From positions 1 to 42,377 of the forward strand of contig JAJYPL010000010.1 of assembly GCA_021795355.1 (NCBI GenBank): a DNA stretch of 42,377 bases, written 5' to 3'. Source of the stretch: a bacterium (GTDB taxonomy: Bacteria; SZUA-79; Acidulodesulfobacterales; Acidulodesulfobacteraceae). The position numbers were made by a program, and so were the translations under genes. Positions within the stretch are counted from its first letter, which is position 1; each line of letters opens with the position of its first letter. The notes below the pieces were generated by a model. That model searched no databases. It was given only the letters and a program-made list of their open reading frames with translations, and had not been told where the DNA came from. Below, piece after piece: positions 9,826-18,898 of this stretch.

Positions 9826-10665
9826 CTAAATAATAATTTCCGAGTGCCTGTGCGAATGGCATTCGACGTTTAATGCAACCGGCATGCTTGCAATATGACA
9901 GGGTTCTTTTGTTATATGAACCCCTAAAACGGTGCAGACTCCGCCGAATCCCATAGGTCCGGTTCCTATATTATTAATTTTTTCAAATATAATTTTTTCC
10001 ATTTCCGCCAATTCAGGATCGGCGTTAGGCTTGTTCAGTTTTCTAAAAAGTGATTTTTTAGCAAGAATAGCCGACCTTTCAAAGTTTCCCCCTATTCCGA
10101 TGCCGACTATATTAGGAGGGCATGGGTTAGGTCCCGCCGAACGCATTGTTTCGACGGCAAATTCGATTATTCCGTCTTTTCCGTCGGAAGGGCGCATCAT
10201 CCTAAGGGCGCTCATGTTTTCGCTGCCGCCGCCTTTTGCGGCATACATTATTTTAATTTTTTCGCCGTCCGTAAATTCGTAATGAATTATCGCGGGAGTG
10301 TTATCGCCGACGTTTTTTCTGGAAAGCGGATCGCACGTCGATTTTCTTAAAAATCCTTCCGAATATCCCGACCTTGTGCCTTCATTTATTGCGTCCGTTA
10401 AGTTTTTGCCCTTGACGGATACTTCTTTGCCTATTTCGACGAAAAAAACCGCAAGACCGGTATCCTGGCATAAGGGTTTAGATTCGTTTTTTGCAATTTC
10501 GGCATTTAATAAAATTTTGCTCAAAACCGTTTTGCCCTGTTCGGATATCTCCCGTTCAAAGGCAGTTTTAAGTCCGTTATACGTATCTTCGGGCAAGTTG
10601 ACGCTGGAGTGAATTATTAAATTTTTAACGGCGTTTGAAATTTCTTCGGATTTGATAATCCTCAT
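9826..10665 (-). CDS. Fumarate hydratase class I, alpha (N-terminal) subunit
   Basis: Catalytic [4Fe-4S] subunit of the two-subunit fumarase. The three expected cluster cysteines are visible in KPLCQDTGLAVFF, GPNPCPPNIVGIGIGG and GFGGVCTVLGVHI. The 279 residues agree with other separate alpha subunits. The frame starts at an ATG with a promoter-like sequence about 45-70 bp upstream, so this may be the first gene of the fum-suc-kor operon. The cluster of this enzyme class is destroyed by oxygen, consistent with an anaerobic or microaerophilic host. L(+)-tartrate dehydratase alpha is the main alternative. Confidence 0.93.
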   Translation of the reverse strand: MRIIKSEEISNAVKNLIIHSSVNLPEDTYNGLKTAFEREISEQGKTVLSKILLNAEIAKNESKPLCQDTGLAVFFVEIGKEVSVKGKNLTDAINEGTRSGYSEGFLRKSTCDPLSRKNVGDNTPAIIHYEFTDGEKIKIMYAAKGGGSENMSALRMMRPSDGKDGIIEFAVETMRSAGPNPCPPNIVGIGIGGNFERSAILAKKSLFRKLNKPNADPELAEMEKIIFEKINNIGTGPMGFGGVCTVLGVHITKEPCHIASMPVALNVECHSHRHSEIII

Positions 10666-10707
10666 AATATATAGATAAATTTTATAATTATTTTTTCGGT
10701 TATATAT

Positions 10708-10735
10708 ATTTTACATATTTTTAAAATTAATTCAA
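10708..10735 (-). promoter_or_regulatory. Possible sigma-70-type promoter for the fum-suc-kor operon
   Basis: Read on the minus strand, TTGAAT (10735-10730), a 16-base spacer and TAAAAT (10713-10708) lie about 42 bases upstream of the fumarase alpha start. The spacing and hexamers are reasonable, but the region is so AT-rich that chance matches are likely. Confidence 0.35.
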
Positions 10736-10753
10736 GTAAAAAATAAACCGTTA

Positions 10754-11782
10754 TTATAAATTTTTATGAATGCAAAAAACGTTAGTCGTATCGCAGGCAG
10801 ATAATTCGGGCTGAATTACCGTGTGATTTATATTAAATTTTTCCTCCATAACGTCTTGAATGTTATTTATAATACAGCAAATATCCGAAGATTTAACTAC
10901 GGTCGGCTCGACGAGTACGTGTGCGCTCATAAGCTTAAAAGATTTAGACATGCTCCATATGTGAAGGTCGTGAACGTTTTTTACGCCCGGAGTTTTTAAT
11001 ATTTCTTCTTTGACTTGGGTAAAATCAATTTCTTTCGGCACTCCTTCAAGCAATATGTTTATAGTTTCGTTAATCACAGAAAATGCGCCTAAAGCGAGCA
11101 GGGGCGATATCATAAGGCTTATAATCGGATCTATATAATAATAACCGGTTAAATAAATAATTATTCCGCCGGCAATAATCGATAAAGAAACCAAAGAATC
11201 GCCGAGTATATGGAAAAAAGAGCTTTTAAGATTTAAATTATGATGCATTCCGCCGTGTATTTTAAAACCTATAAAACCGTTAATAATTAAGCTTATAAGG
11301 GGAAAAATAATCATAATATTTGAATTTATTTTTTCGGGGTGCATCAGCCTTAAATAGCTTTCGTATATCAAAATGACGGAAAGCATAAGGAGTAAAAGGG
11401 AATTTAGAAGAGCGGCGAGTATTCCTATTCTGTGATAGCCGTAAGTATTTTTTTCAGAAGGACTTTTTCTTACCTGTATCTGGGCAAACCATGCCAAAAA
11501 AAGCGACGTCGCATCGACTAAAACATGTCCGGATTCGGAATATAATGCCATGCTTTTAGATAATACGGCGCCGGTAAATTCAATCGCCAGTATTAACAAG
11601 GTCAGCAAAAAAGCTAATTTCAGTTTTTTTTCGGTTTGAAATGTTTCGGTAAAGAGGTGCAAGGAATGACTATGGTCGTGATTAAGTCCATAGTCGTGAT
11701 TATGGTTACGGCTGCCGCTATGATTATGAATCTCCTTGTGTACGCCGTCTTCATTATCATCGTAATAACAGATATTATCCAT
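10754..11782 (-). CDS. Cation diffusion facilitator (Zn/Co/Cd-type) efflux protein
   Basis: Inner-membrane metal/proton antiporter of the CDF (CzcD/ZitB) family. A histidine-rich cytosolic leader fills about residues 15-45 (HNHSGSRNHNHDYGLNHDHSH) and probably collects metal. Six membrane helices follow. The intramembrane metal site appears as two HxxxD motifs, H-V-L-V-D in SGHVLVDA and H-I-L-G-D in FHILGDS. The C-terminal cytosolic domain includes VKNVHDLHIWSMSKSFKLMSAHV. At 342 residues it is full length. It lies 88 bp upstream of fumarase alpha on the same strand but is probably transcribed separately. Confidence 0.92.
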   Translation of the reverse strand: MDNICYYDDNEDGVHKEIHNHSGSRNHNHDYGLNHDHSHSLHLFTETFQTEKKLKLAFLLTLLILAIEFTGAVLSKSMALYSESGHVLVDATSLFLAWFAQIQVRKSPSEKNTYGYHRIGILAALLNSLLLLMLSVILIYESYLRLMHPEKINSNIMIIFPLISLIINGFIGFKIHGGMHHNLNLKSSFFHILGDSLVSLSIIAGGIIIYLTGYYYIDPIISLMISPLLALGAFSVINETINILLEGVPKEIDFTQVKEEILKTPGVKNVHDLHIWSMSKSFKLMSAHVLVEPTVVKSSDICCIINNIQDVMEEKFNINHTVIQPELSACDTTNVFCIHKNL

Positions 11783-11866
11783 AATTAAAAAATTATAGCA
11801 TATTTTTAAACGAAGTGCTAAAAATCGATTTGAGTGCAGACGCTATAAAAAATACCGATTTAAAAA

Positions 11867-11974
11867 ATATTTATAAATTATAATATCCTGTCATTGCGGG
11901 CATATCTTTTATTGCATAACATAAAAGCCGTTGGCTTTTATAAACGCTGTCAAAGATATGTCCGCAATGATGCC
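11867..11974. repeat. Interspersed imperfect-hairpin repeat, copy 1
   Basis: An outer inverted repeat (11891-11909 with 11952-11970, one mismatch in 19; half-site TCATTGCGGGCATATCTTT) encloses a perfect inner hairpin ATAAAAGCC-GTT-GGCTTTTAT (11921-11941). The leader ATATTTATAAATTATAATAT precedes it. The same leader and both stems recur in degenerate form at 14208-14322. The copy lies in the 301-bp gap between the divergent CDF and MFS genes; I see nothing else in that gap beyond AT-rich promoter-type DNA. Confidence 0.6.
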
Positions 11975-12083
11975 TTTATATTTGTCGATTCATTCTTTAC
12001 CGGCATAAAAAATTCTAAATCGGGATTTGGACCGCAATAAGTAATTGCTAACGGCAGGCTAAATTTAGTAAAATAACAACATA

Positions 12084-13292
12084 ATGAAGAAAGAAGAAAA
12101 AGAAACTATTTCGCTTTTAAGTTTTTCCCATTTTTTTTGCCATGTAGCCATACTTACATATCCGGCAATATTAATACTTATTAAAACTAAATTTAACGTA
12201 AACTATGAAACGCTTGGAGCTATTGCAGGCATTTACCTTTTTTTATTCGGCGCCGGATCATTGCCCGTAGGTTTTATCGCGGATAAAATAAAAAAGAAAC
12301 ATATTTTGCGGATTTATCTCGGCGGAATGGCTTTATTTTCTTTTACGGCGGCTTTAGCGCCTAATTTTTTTATTTTCTCGCTGTCTATAATATTTATGGG
12401 GCTTATAGGGAGTATTTATCATCCGGTAGGTTTAAGCATGATGTCGTTTATAGGAAGCGATAAGCTCAGGGCGTTTGCGATACACGGCATAGCCGGCACT
12501 CTCGGAGTAGCTTTAAGCGCGGGTTTTGCCGGAATACTCGGGTATTTTTTCGGATATAATTTTCCGTATATGATACTCGGCATAATTTTTTTAATACTCT
12601 TAGCTTGGTCTTATATACTGAAACTGCAGGCTTCTGGCGGCAATGCAGCATCCGAAATAAAAGAAGGGAGCGAAATAAAAGAAGGTTCGTCAAACATAAA
12701 AGCTTTTCTTAAAGAATTTTTTCATTTAAACCTGATTCTGATTTTTATAGCCGAGTTTTTGAACGGATTTGTTTTCCAGGGCGTGTTTTCTTTTTTGCCG
12801 GCTTATATCGGCACCGAACTTAAAAACTATATCTTTTTTCATAATCAAGCCGCCGCGGCAGGAGGGTTTTTTGTAACTATCGCTCTTCTGGTAGGAGTTT
12901 TTTTTCAGTATAACAGCACCAGAATAACAAAGAACTATAAATCTAACAGAGCTTTTGCTTTTTTAGTGTTAATAAGCGGAATTTTTCTTTTAATTTCCGG
13001 TTTTACCCACGATATTTTACTTTTTATATCTATTCTTGCGTTTTCCGCTTTTAATTTCTCTATAAACCCTATTTCAAACCTTATGATAAGCGAAAACGCC
13101 GATGAAAAATTCAGGGCGGCGGCATACGGCATTTTTTTCTTTTCCGGTTTCGGCATAGGTTCGGTCGCAGCCCCCATAGGCGGAATAATAGCTCAAAAAT
13201 TTGCGCTTCACTGGATTTTTGCCCTATATGGAGTTATACTTCTTATATCTTTCGGAGTATCTTCGGCGATTAAGGAAGGAAAATACAAATAA
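12084..13292 (+). CDS. MFS transporter, Fsr (fosmidomycin resistance)-like
   Basis: Twelve-helix major facilitator superfamily permease of 402 residues. The N-terminal helix pair with HFFCHVAILTYPAIL, the loop DKIKKKHILR and the IYHPVGLSMM stretch in helix 4 recall the fosmidomycin-resistance (Fsr) and related MFS groups. A hydrophilic central loop (about residues 187-205, rich in SEIKEGS repeats) separates the two six-helix halves. The substrate is unknown; drug or small-molecule export is only inferred. It precedes proC by 44 bp on the same strand. Confidence 0.85.
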   Translation: MKKEEKETISLLSFSHFFCHVAILTYPAILILIKTKFNVNYETLGAIAGIYLFLFGAGSLPVGFIADKIKKKHILRIYLGGMALFSFTAALAPNFFIFSLSIIFMGLIGSIYHPVGLSMMSFIGSDKLRAFAIHGIAGTLGVALSAGFAGILGYFFGYNFPYMILGIIFLILLAWSYILKLQASGGNAASEIKEGSEIKEGSSNIKAFLKEFFHLNLILIFIAEFLNGFVFQGVFSFLPAYIGTELKNYIFFHNQAAAAGGFFVTIALLVGVFFQYNSTRITKNYKSNRAFAFLVLISGIFLLISGFTHDILLFISILAFSAFNFSINPISNLMISENADEKFRAAAYGIFFFSGFGIGSVAAPIGGIIAQKFALHWIFALYGVILLISFGVSSAIKEGKYK

Positions 13293-13336
13293 ACTCAAAT
13301 AAAAAAAATGAAAATAAGTATAATAAGGAGGATGTT

Positions 13337-14191
13337 ATGCCTATAAAGAAAATTTCAATAGGTTTTATAGGGGCAGGTAATATGGCTTACGGACTAATAA
13401 AAGGAATAACCGGGTCGAAATCCATAGGCCTAAAAATTTTTATTTACGATACCGATCCGTCGAGAGCAGACTTCGTAAAAAACGCCCTTGGAGTAAATTC
13501 TTTAAACAGCATAGGCGAAGTAGTCGAAAATTGCGATATCGTTTTTATAGCCGTAAAACCGTATTCGGTGGAAAGCGTCGTCGAAGTTGCGGCGGGGACT
13601 TTAAATAAATTGAAAAACAGGAATAATATTCCCGTTTTTGTTTCAATTGCCGGAGGGGTAAAAATAGATTTTATAGAAAACATATTTAAAAAGACGCTTA
13701 AAAACAACCTTGCTTTAAAAATATTCAGAATTATGCCTAATATAAATTCTTTGGCAGGAAAAGGAATGGGCGCAATGTGTTATAACGCCGACGCATCCGA
13801 GGAGGATATAGCCGAAGTTGCTAAAATAATTGAATTGTCGTCGAAAATTATTCTTTTGGACGAAAAATATTTTGACGCCGTAACCGCTCTTAGCGGAAGC
13901 GGCCCTGCTTACATTTTTTTGATTGCGGAAGGACTTATAGAGGCGGGAGTTAAACTTGGACTTCCTAAGGATACGGCAAAAGAATTGACCGTGCAGACTA
14001 TACTCGGCTCCGCCGAACTCTTAAACAGCCCCGAATTTTCTAAGACTTCGACGAAAGATTTAAAAGATATGGTAACTTCGCCGGGCGGAACTACGGCATA
14101 CGGACTTGCAAAATTAGAAGAAGGACGCATTAAATATGTTCTGGATTCTGCCGTCAATGCGGCATATTTAAGAGCAAAAGGATTGGTGTAG
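13337..14191 (+). CDS. proC: Pyrroline-5-carboxylate reductase
   Basis: Last enzyme of proline synthesis, reducing 1-pyrroline-5-carboxylate with NAD(P)H. The nucleotide-binding glycine motif is IGFIGAGNMAYGLIKG at the N-terminus. The C-terminal dimer domain carries the ProC signature TALSGSGPAYIFLIAEGL and TSPGGTTAYGLAKLEEG. The 284 residues are slightly longer than the typical ~270. An AGGAGG lies 8 bases before the ATG. Proline biosynthesis partners proA/proB are not in the window. Confidence 0.95.
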   Translation: MPIKKISIGFIGAGNMAYGLIKGITGSKSIGLKIFIYDTDPSRADFVKNALGVNSLNSIGEVVENCDIVFIAVKPYSVESVVEVAAGTLNKLKNRNNIPVFVSIAGGVKIDFIENIFKKTLKNNLALKIFRIMPNINSLAGKGMGAMCYNADASEEDIAEVAKIIELSSKIILLDEKYFDAVTALSGSGPAYIFLIAEGLIEAGVKLGLPKDTAKELTVQTILGSAELLNSPEFSKTSTKDLKDMVTSPGGTTAYGLAKLEEGRIKYVLDSAVNAAYLRAKGLV

Positions 14192-14207
14192 GGCAAAACG
14201 CTAATTA

Positions 14208-14322
14208 GAGATATTTATAAATTCTAATATTGTGTTATGTATTGTCAGTCATTGGAGCATATCTTTGACTGCGTTTATAAAAGCCAACGCTTTTATGCCG
14301 GTAAAGATAGTCGCAATTACTG
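14208..14322. repeat. Interspersed imperfect-hairpin repeat, copy 2
   Basis: A degenerate relative of the repeat at 11867-11974 in the same orientation. It shares the leader ATATTTATAAATT-TAATAT, the outer stem (14246-14266 with 14303-14322, several mismatches) and the inner stem ATAAAAGC-CAAC-GCTTTTAT (14277-14296). It fills the gap between the convergent proC and maf genes, ending 3 bp before the maf stop, where it could act as a bidirectional transcription end. No gene lies in the gap. Confidence 0.55.
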
Positions 14323-14325
14323 TCT

Positions 14326-14925
14326 TTAATCAGGTTGCGGCAGATTATATTCTTTTAAAATTTGCAAAAGTTTCTGCACCGGAAGACCAAGCACGTTTTC
14401 AAACGAACCGCTATACGATTCTACTATCCCGTTTTCGTCTTGAATTCCGTAACTTCCGGCTCTGTCGAAAGGCGGATTGTCCGATATATAAGAATTTATT
14501 TCTTTATCGCTTAACGGTTTTATGGAAACGAAAGTTTTATCGTGATCGGTTAAAATTATATTTTTATCGTTGTTTACTATGCTTATTCCTGAATAAACTT
14601 CATGCGTTTTTCCGGCAAGCTCTTTTAGCATATTAAAAGCATCTTCTAAATTAAGAGGTTTTCCGTAAGCTTTGCCGTTAAAAAAAATAACGGTGTCCGC
14701 ACCTATAATATAGCCGTTTTTGTAATTAACGGCAACGCTTTTCGCTTTCATTAAGGCTAATTGCCGGACGAAATTTTCTATAAAGATATTTTCTTTTAAT
14801 TTTAAATCTTCAAAATTAGGTTCAACGGCAATATTATGATTTACGGCAATAAAATTAAATCCAAATTTTTTTAATAACGATATTCTTCTTTGGGAAGACG
14901 AAGCAAGAATGTATAACGGATCCAT
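14326..14925 (-). CDS. maf: Maf-family nucleoside triphosphate pyrophosphatase
   Basis: Hydrolyses dTTP/UTP or modified nucleotides to the monophosphate; a house-cleaning enzyme. The N-terminus ILASSSQRRISLLKKFG has the conserved SxxR phosphate-binding motif, GADTVIFFNGKAYGKP carries the catalytic aspartate and lysines, and KTHEVYSGISIV follows. DRAGSYGIQDENG is the conserved SYGIQ region. At 199 residues it is full length. Its stop lies just beyond the hairpin repeat and its start is 6 bp after the yggS stop, so the two are probably co-transcribed. Confidence 0.94.
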   Translation of the reverse strand: MDPLYILASSSQRRISLLKKFGFNFIAVNHNIAVEPNFEDLKLKENIFIENFVRQLALMKAKSVAVNYKNGYIIGADTVIFFNGKAYGKPLNLEDAFNMLKELAGKTHEVYSGISIVNNDKNIILTDHDKTFVSIKPLSDKEINSYISDNPPFDRAGSYGIQDENGIVESYSGSFENVLGLPVQKLLQILKEYNLPQPD

Positions 14926-14931
14926 ATTTTA

Positions 14932-15639
14932 TTATTTTTTTAATTTCGGAGGCCTGATGCCGAATATTACGGTGCCTAATCTTATGATCGTCGCTCCTTC
15001 TTCTATTGCGGCTTCAAAATCGCCGGACGTGCCCATGGAAAGAACCGTAAGCTTTTGTTTATAAACGGATTTTGAGTTTATTTCGCCTAAAAGCTCTTTT
15101 AACTGCTTAAAGTATTTCCTGCTTTCGCTTTCAAGCGGCGGCATAGCCATAAGTCCTGCGACTTTAATATGCTGAAATTTATTTATTTCGGATATTAAAC
15201 CGTTTAATTTTTCGGGCAATATTCCGCCTTTTGTTTTTTCTCCGGCAAGATTTACTTCAATTAAAATATTAGAGGTTATATTTTTTGCGGCCGAATGTTT
15301 TTCTATAACTTCCGCAAGTTCGATGCCGTCCGCCGAATGTATTAAATCGACCTTTCCTATAATATATTTTACTTTATTTTTTTGTAAACGTCCTATAATA
15401 TGCCAGATAATATCTTTATTTTGGCTGAGCGCTTCAAATTTTGGCAGAAATTCCTGAACGTAATTTTCTCCGAAAACTTTTATTCCGCTTCTTGCGGCTT
15501 CCATTATTTCCTCTGCAGTTCTTGTTTTTGAAGCCGCAAGAAGCGTTATATCGGAAAAATTCCGTCCGCTTTTTAAGGCGGCAATTTTAATCTTTTCGTT
15601 AATGCTATTTATATTGTCCGATGTCGGAATGTTTATCAT
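14932..15639 (-). CDS. YggS-family pyridoxal phosphate homeostasis protein
   Basis: PLP-binding, alanine-racemase-fold protein that buffers intracellular pyridoxal phosphate. The cofactor lysine is K38 in LLAASKTRTAEEI. GIKVFGENYVQEFLPK, IIGRLQKNKVKYI and SMGTSGDFEAAIEEGATIIRLGTVIFG (core MGTSGDFEAAI) are family signatures. The 235 residues are typical. Its start codon overlaps the stop of the haem-HAMP gene by 4 bases, so translation is probably coupled. A divergent-function link between the two is not obvious. Confidence 0.94.
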   Translation of the reverse strand: MINIPTSDNINSINEKIKIAALKSGRNFSDITLLAASKTRTAEEIMEAARSGIKVFGENYVQEFLPKFEALSQNKDIIWHIIGRLQKNKVKYIIGKVDLIHSADGIELAEVIEKHSAAKNITSNILIEVNLAGEKTKGGILPEKLNGLISEINKFQHIKVAGLMAMPPLESESRKYFKQLKELLGEINSKSVYKQKLTVLSMGTSGDFEAAIEEGATIIRLGTVIFGIRPPKLKK

Positions 15640-16466
15640 CTGCCTCTTTTCAGAAGTTCCATCGCTTTTTTCAGGCTTACCTGCATCCTATTGAAAGATT
15701 TGGCAAGCGAACCTATCTCGTCGTTTCTCGGATGAGCTATTTCTTCTTCAAAATGCCCCTTAGATATTTCGTCGGCTAATTTCGACATCTTTGCTATCGG
15801 CTTAATTATTGCGCTTTTTATAATAAAATAAAGGAATAAAATTATAAGAACTATAAAAATTACTCCGATTATTAAAGTTTCTTTTGTAAATATTTTTTGG
15901 GAATTTCTTAACGGACTTAAAGAATAAACTAATTTAATTCCTCCAAGAACATCACCCTGCGATGCGTTTATATGACAGCTAAGGCAGTCTATGCTTCTTG
16001 AATTGGTTTTTGCGACGAAAGGCACGCCGACTTTAAGTTCATACGGCAGCCCTTTTCTATAAATAATTTTAGTTATCGTTTTAGTAGAATTTAATATTTC
16101 TTTATCGAAAGAGGATTTGGGCATTTCTTCCTTAAGGCCAGCTCCGAATTCTTTATTTACGAGACTGCCCCTTATGACCTGAAAGTCCGTAATGCCTTTT
16201 ATTTTTTTATAAATAGAAAAAAGCTGTTTCCTATCCTTTTTTTTCATTATAGTTCCGTTAAGCATCATAGCATTTAAACTTGAAAGCGTAGTTTTTGCCG
16301 TTACTATCGCATCGTGCTTAGTCAGCGATACGGTAAGGTTTCTTTGAAGATTGTAAGTATTATAAGAAATTAAAGCTATAGGTATAATAACTAAAAGCAC
16401 CAAAGGAACGATAATTTTAGTTTTGATAGATACGTCTTTAAAGGCTTGAAAAATGCTTTTTGACAT
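15636..16466 (-). CDS. Membrane protein with periplasmic haem c-type sensor domain and HAMP, no output domain
   Basis: A 276-residue protein with a membrane helix at about 17-36, a periplasmic domain of about 160 residues, a second helix at about 197-219 and a HAMP domain at about 217-271, after which it stops. The periplasmic part contains CLSCH (161-165), a CxxCH covalent haem-binding motif, followed by GGIKLVYSLSPL, as in DUF3365/Tll0287-type redox sensor domains. No histidine kinase, GGDEF or methyl-accepting domain follows. A GAGGTG ribosome site precedes the ATG. It may act through a separate partner, or be the sensor half of a broken receptor; yggS follows with a 4-base overlap. Confidence 0.8.
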   Translation of the reverse strand: MSKSIFQAFKDVSIKTKIIVPLVLLVIIPIALISYNTYNLQRNLTVSLTKHDAIVTAKTTLSSLNAMMLNGTIMKKKDRKQLFSIYKKIKGITDFQVIRGSLVNKEFGAGLKEEMPKSSFDKEILNSTKTITKIIYRKGLPYELKVGVPFVAKTNSRSIDCLSCHINASQGDVLGGIKLVYSLSPLRNSQKIFTKETLIIGVIFIVLIILFLYFIIKSAIIKPIAKMSKLADEISKGHFEEEIAHPRNDEIGSLAKSFNRMQVSLKKAMELLKRGR

Positions 16467-16564
16467 AAGACACCTCGAAAAAAATTAAATTAAAATAATA
16501 TAATTTAATAAATATTAATAAATAATATATAATAATAATTTAATTTTTTTATAAAATCAAATTA

Positions 16565-18898
16565 TTATTTTTCAGCCTTTTCAGGCAATGTCCATGACGC
16601 ATATTCGCACTTGGGATAGTTAGAGCAGCTGAAAAATTTTCTTCCCTTTTTCGTTCTTTTTTCTACAAGATAGCCGCCGCATCCCGTAGGACAAGGTATT
16701 TTGGATTGATTAATTTTTACCGGAATCGGCTTAATATTTTTGCACTCCGGGTATCCGCTGCATGAAAGAAATTTTCCGTATCTGCCCGCTTTTATTACCA
16801 TAGGTTTTCCGCATTTTTCGCAGATTTCTCCGGTTTCTTCATTTTCCGGCTCTATATTTTCGCCGTCTTGACTTACTTTTTTTATTTCTTTGGTGTTTTT
16901 GCACTCAGGGTATCCGCTGCATGCAAGAAACTTACCGAACCGCCCCATTTTTATTACCATAGGTTTTCCGCATTTTTCGCAGATTACGTCGGTAGGTTCG
17001 GACGAACCCTTGATGTTTTTTATATTAACTTTGGCGTCTTTAAAGTTTTTCATAAATTTATCGTAAAAATCGGTCAGCAGTTCTTTTCTTTTTATCAGTC
17101 CGTTTTCAACGTCGTCTAATTTTTTTTCCATATTTGCGGTAAATTTTAAATTTATTATATCGGAAAAACCGGATTTTAAAATATCCGACACCGTCATTCC
17201 CAGCTCGGTAGGCTTAAATTTTTGGGTTGCGCTCCCTTTTTTTGCGGTATCCGCCGATTCCGTAGTCATTACGACGTAATCTTTGGTCTTAATGTTTGCT
17301 ATTATGCTCTGGTAAGTAGAAGGCCTTCCTATGCCGTTTTCGTCTAAAGCCTTTACCAAGCTTGCTTCGGTGTATCTCGGCGGAGGAGAAGTAAAATGCT
17401 GAAAAACGTCGGCTTTTTTTATGGAAGCGGGGTCGCCTTTTGAAAGCAGTTCGAATATTTTAATTATGGAAGAAGGATTTTTTTCGTTTTGCGTTTGAAC
17501 GCCGCTTTCTTCTTCTAAAGCCTCTTTGTTTTTTAGATTTTCGTTGATAACTTTCTGAAAACCGTCGAATTTTAATATGCTTTCGGTAGTTTTAAAAATA
17601 TATTCGTCTTTTTCTTTATTTTTGCCGATATACGCTCCTTTTAGCGTCAGCGCGTACTGGTCGTATATGCTCTGGCTCATAAAAGATGCGGTAAAATAAG
17701 TCCAAATAAGATTGTATAATTTGTACTCGTCCGGGCTTAGGTATGCTTTAATTTTTTTCGGCGTCAGTAAAATATTAGTCGGCCTTATAGCTTCATGAGC
17801 ATCCTGGACTTTTTTGGCATTTGCGGCCGGTTTGCTTTTTCTGGGGGAGTTTTTGTCGGCAATATAGTCTAAGCCGTAAACTTCATTTATAAATTTTTTA
17901 GCGGACGATGCCGCTTCGTCGGATATTCTCGTAGAATCGGTTCTCATATAGGTAATAAGACCTACCGGTCCGAGAGATTTTTTGCTTACGTCTTCCACCG
18001 CCCCTATTTCGATGCCTTCGTATAGTTTTTGCGCTACGGACATCGTTTTCTTTACCGGAAAACGAAGTATTTTTGCGGCTTCCTGCTGGAGCGTGCTGGT
18101 TATCAGCGGCAGAGGCGCTTTTCTATAGGTCTGCTTTTTCGATATGTCTTCGATAGAATAATCGTTTTTTATCGAAAGGAGCCTGTTTTTTAATTCTTCG
18201 GCCTCTTTTTCGGATTTAATTTCAGGGTCTTTTCCGTTTATTTTAAAGAGTTCGCCTTCGATATCCGTAGAAAATTTTTGCTTGCCTCCGCCTTGAATTT
18301 CAAATAAAGCCGTTACCGTCCAGAATTCTACCTTTACGAAAGCGTTTATCTCTTTCTCTCTTTCGACGATAAGATACAGGGCGACGGATTGAACTCTGCC
18401 GGCGGAAAGACCCCTTCTTACTTTATCCCATAGAAAAGGGCTTAAGTTGTAACCGACGAGACGGTCTAAAATTCTGCGCGCTTTTTGGGATTCGTACATA
18501 GATTCGTTTAATGCGGCAGGATTTTTTATGGCCTCCAAAACTTTATCTTTAGTAATTTCGTGGAAAAGAACCCTTTTTATTTCCGGCTTTTTGCCGTTAA
18601 TTTCGTCTATAATCTCTTTTATATTCCAAGCTATGGCTTCCCCTTCGCGGTCGGGATCGGGCGCCAGATAAATAACGTCGGCTTTTTTTGCAAGTTTTTT
18701 AATTTCGTCGACGGTTTTTTCCTTCCCTTTTATTATTTCGTATTTAGGTTCGAAGCCGTTTTTTATATCAACCCCTATAGAACTTTTCGGTAAATTTTTA
18801 ATATGTCCGACCGTCGCTTTGACTATAAAATCGGGTCCTAAATATTTATTTATAGTATTTGCTTTAGAAGGAGATTCTACGAGAACTAAATTTTTCAT
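16565..18898 (-). CDS. topA: DNA topoisomerase I
   Basis: Type IA topoisomerase relaxing negative supercoils. The TOPRIM domain has Glu8 in VLVESPSKA and D81/D83 in APDPDREGEAIAWN; the active-site tyrosine is Y317 in GLITYMRTDSTRIS. The C-terminus carries three zinc-ribbon modules: two nearly identical CEKCGKPMVIK...CSGYPECKN units from about residue 645 and 690, and a third CPTGCGGYLVEKR...CSNYPKCEY. The 777 residues are typical. Its start overlaps the stop of the DprA-like gene by 4 bases, the common dprA-topA arrangement. Confidence 0.96.
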   Translation of the reverse strand: MKNLVLVESPSKANTINKYLGPDFIVKATVGHIKNLPKSSIGVDIKNGFEPKYEIIKGKEKTVDEIKKLAKKADVIYLAPDPDREGEAIAWNIKEIIDEINGKKPEIKRVLFHEITKDKVLEAIKNPAALNESMYESQKARRILDRLVGYNLSPFLWDKVRRGLSAGRVQSVALYLIVEREKEINAFVKVEFWTVTALFEIQGGGKQKFSTDIEGELFKINGKDPEIKSEKEAEELKNRLLSIKNDYSIEDISKKQTYRKAPLPLITSTLQQEAAKILRFPVKKTMSVAQKLYEGIEIGAVEDVSKKSLGPVGLITYMRTDSTRISDEAASSAKKFINEVYGLDYIADKNSPRKSKPAANAKKVQDAHEAIRPTNILLTPKKIKAYLSPDEYKLYNLIWTYFTASFMSQSIYDQYALTLKGAYIGKNKEKDEYIFKTTESILKFDGFQKVINENLKNKEALEEESGVQTQNEKNPSSIIKIFELLSKGDPASIKKADVFQHFTSPPPRYTEASLVKALDENGIGRPSTYQSIIANIKTKDYVVMTTESADTAKKGSATQKFKPTELGMTVSDILKSGFSDIINLKFTANMEKKLDDVENGLIKRKELLTDFYDKFMKNFKDAKVNIKNIKGSSEPTDVICEKCGKPMVIKMGRFGKFLACSGYPECKNTKEIKKVSQDGENIEPENEETGEICEKCGKPMVIKAGRYGKFLSCSGYPECKNIKPIPVKINQSKIPCPTGCGGYLVEKRTKKGRKFFSCSNYPKCEYASWTLPEKAEK

